In this document: in pieces, positions 62,518 to 64,000 of the stretch
Numbering within the stretch: the first letter of the stretch is position 1
How the letters are laid out: each line of letters begins with the position of its first letter
Source of the DNA: AP-15 sp963790875
Lineage (GTDB): Bacteria; Pseudomonadota; Alphaproteobacteria; ATCC43930; CGMCC-115725
Length of the DNA: 64,000 bases
Reading direction: 5' to 3'
Assembly (NCBI GenBank): GCA_963790875.1
Contig: CAWBQT010000006.1
Span: forward strand, 620,001-684,000
Position numbers and translations under genes: made by a program
The notes under the pieces: model-generated
What the model saw: the letters and a program-made list of their open reading frames with translations, nothing else
What the model was told of the DNA's origin: nothing
The model's database searches: none

Positions 62518-62817
62518 GGGTGCGCCGCAACGATCGTGCCCGCTCCGCGCGCCCTTTGGTCCTTACTCCGCAACGCGCTATCCTTCTGCCCGGAGGCTGC
62601 CCCTCACCCCAGCTCTCTCCCCGCGAGCGAGGAGAGAGGGCGACACTGTCCGCATATCTGGGGCCCCGATCCACCTTCCCCTTTGAGAAAGTGGGTTTGG
62701 GAACTCCAGTGACTGTTACCGGCATATCCCTATAGTGCCGGTTGCTGCCCACGACGACCGGTTACGGCTCTCTAAATCGGACTCGGTCAGCCGAGCTTAT
62801 GAGTTCACCTCCTCAAG
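62518..62817. other. Gene-free stretch with repeat and a possible DUF559 scrap
   Basis: No intact gene. On the minus strand near 62486-62548 a short frame reads RARSLRRTLTPAEFVLL, like the start of DUF559 endonuclease-like proteins, but it breaks off at once. A REP-like half element lies at 62601-62640. The area between the UDG relic and the amidohydrolase thus looks like a deletion junction. Confidence 0.4.
62601..62640. repeat. REP-like element, one-sided
   Basis: CCCTCACCCC is followed by CTCTCTCCCCGCGAGCGAGG and AGAGAGGG: the left half and central stem of the element at 48023, with a shorter and less perfect arm. Confidence 0.65.
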
Positions 62818-64000
62818 TCACGCCCGATGGATGTCGCCGCGCGCCATGACGAAGGCCACGCACTCGAGTACCGACACGTCGTCGAGCGGGCTCGAATTTA
62901 CGGCGATCACATCGGCCGATTTGCCTGGCGCGATCGTGCCAACTTCGTCCGACAAGTCGAGCAGCTTCGCGGCAGTGACCGTCGCCGCCTTGATCGCTTC
63001 GCCGGAACGCATTCCCGCTTCGACCAGGAAACCGAATTCACGTGCGTTCTGCCCGTGCGGCCCGACACCCATGTCGGTGCCGAACGCGATCGTCACGCCG
63101 GCCATGTGGGAGCGGGCGAGGGCCTCCTTGATCTTCACGCCGACGAGCTTCGCTTTCTCGATTTGCGCCGGCGTCAACACGCCGTCGCCCTGCGCCATCT
63201 CCAAGGCCGTGACGCCGGCAATGATCGTCGGCACATGGAAAGCGCCTTTGGCGATGAACAGCTCAAGCGAGCGGGCGTCGAGAAAGCTCCCGTGCTCGAT
63301 CGAATCGACCCCCGCTTCGAGCGCCGCATTGATGCCGGCCGCGCCATGCGCATGGGCGGCGACGCGCCGGCCGAGGCGATGCGCCGTGTCGATGATCGAG
63401 CGGATTTCGTCGTCGGTGAATTGCTGGTCGAGTCCGGCCCTGATGTTGGAGAGCACCCCGCCGGTCGCCACGAACTTGATCGCGTCAGCGCCATGGCTGA
63501 CCTGGCGGCGTACCGCGCGGCGACATTCGTCGACGCCGTCCCAAATTCCGGACGTCGATTGCACGCAAGCGCAAACGTCGTGGCGATAGCCATAGACCTG
63601 AGCATGACCGCCCGTGGGCGAGAGGATGGCGCCGACGCACAGAATACGCGGTCCTGCAACCTTCCGCTCGGCAATCGCCGCCCTCAATGCGAAAATAACA
63701 TCGGGATTGCCGATGGCGCCGACATCGCGGACGGTCGTGAAACCGGCGGAGAGCGTGACTGCCGCGTTGTGCGCCGCATTGAAAGCGACCTTGGGATCGG
63801 AATCTTCGACCGTGCGCAATCGGGATCCTCGGTCGAGCTGAGACGTCAGGTGCACGTGGCAATCGATGAGGCCGGGAAGGACGAATTTCCTGCGAAGATC
63901 GATAAGCTCGGCGCCCACAGGCGGCTCGACGAAGCCGCCCGACACCGCTTTGATCCGCTCGCCCTCGATCAGAACGCTCTGCTCCGACTTGGGCGGCAGG
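62818..64000 (-). CDS. Amidohydrolase (imidazolonepropionase/prolidase-like), N-terminus beyond right edge
   Basis: The frame is open to the right edge, giving at least 394 residues; PPKSEQSVLIEGERIKAVSGG upstream of the apparent GTG at 63945 is normal family sequence, so the true start lies outside. The metal site is nearly complete: LPGLIDCHVHLTS (HxH), AIKFVATGG (bridging carbamylated lysine), RVAAHAHGAAG and DSIEHGS (two His), and FGTDMGVGPHG (Asp). These enzymes hydrolyse amide or ester bonds in cyclic or peptide-like compounds, and the closest relatives I can name are Xaa-Pro dipeptidase-type amidohydrolases. No signal peptide can be judged because the start is missing. Confidence 0.87.
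   Translation of the reverse strand, partial: LPPKSEQSVLIEGERIKAVSGGFVEPPVGAELIDLRRKFVLPGLIDCHVHLTSQLDRGSRLRTVEDSDPKVAFNAAHNAAVTLSAGFTTVRDVGAIGNPDVIFALRAAIAERKVAGPRILCVGAILSPTGGHAQVYGYRHDVCACVQSTSGIWDGVDECRRAVRRQVSHGADAIKFVATGGVLSNIRAGLDQQFTDDEIRSIIDTAHRLGRRVAAHAHGAAGINAALEAGVDSIEHGSFLDARSLELFIAKGAFHVPTIIAGVTALEMAQGDGVLTPAQIEKAKLVGVKIKEALARSHMAGVTIAFGTDMGVGPHGQNAREFGFLVEAGMRSGEAIKAATVTAAKLLDLSDEVGTIAPGKSADVIAVNSSPLDDVSVLECVAFVMARGDIHRA

Overview
The window is GC-rich, densely coded chromosomal DNA from an alphaproteobacterium, most likely of the Rhodospirillales/Reyranella type. Three things support this: the housekeeping neighbourhood purN / DUF2066 / CDP-alcohol phosphatidyltransferase / hda / (ppk) / ppx, a 41-residue aa3-type cytochrome c oxidase subunit IV, and a SAM-II riboswitch in front of metZ. 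The species cannot be fixed from the sequence alone.

Layout. (1) 1-13.3 kb is a lipid/polyketide cluster. It holds a sulfotransferase (cut by the left edge), a fatty acid desaturase, a GNAT-type N-acyltransferase resembling bacterial ceramide synthases, a B12-binding radical SAM protein, a PLP alpha-oxoamine synthase (serine palmitoyltransferase-like) and a 2534-residue reducing PKS (KS-AT-DH-degenerate MT-ER-KR-ACP) with no thioesterase. The PKS and synthase genes overlap, so the simplest reading is that the PKS builds a long reduced chain which the synthase releases onto an amino acid. The acyltransferase, desaturase, radical SAM enzyme and sulfotransferase would then decorate this sphingoid-like base. 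An IS110-family remnant lies at its right border. (2) 13.9-33 kb is catabolic: MDR reductases, a cupin, a Tat-exported multicopper oxidase, a split TPP decarboxylase with GMC oxidase and D-threonine-aldolase-like enzyme, two MFS transporters, a two-component flavin monooxygenase, an LLM/PNPOx/enoyl-reductase/Rieske operon, and a second copy of the radical SAM protein. (3) 33.0-34.2 kb is an AT-rich scar with hairpin repeats and a frameshifted DUF5681 gene. (4) 34.2-42.6 kb is housekeeping: an O-antigen-polymerase-like protein, ppx, a ppk deletion remnant, sixA, hda, a CDP-alcohol transferase, DUF2066, purN, coxIV and an SDR. (5) 42.6-48.8 kb holds a TPP enzyme, a HisD/HpsN-family dehydrogenase, an SDR, an orphan TRAP binding protein and a UDG-fold protein. 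(6) 48.8-52.4 kb holds the SAM-II riboswitch with metZ, then a small unknown gene with glmS. (7) 52.7-64 kb holds an amidohydrolase, an LLM oxidoreductase, a YncE/phosphoesterase fusion, a hybrid histidine kinase, a frameshifted peptidoglycan-binding gene, a truncated UDG gene and an amidohydrolase cut by the right edge.

REP-like palindromes of several families are scattered through the second half; one appears to be read as the N-terminus of the UDG-like gene. No CRISPR array, rRNA or convincing tRNA was seen. The most novel candidate system is the PKS / oxoamine synthase / N-acyltransferase cluster.
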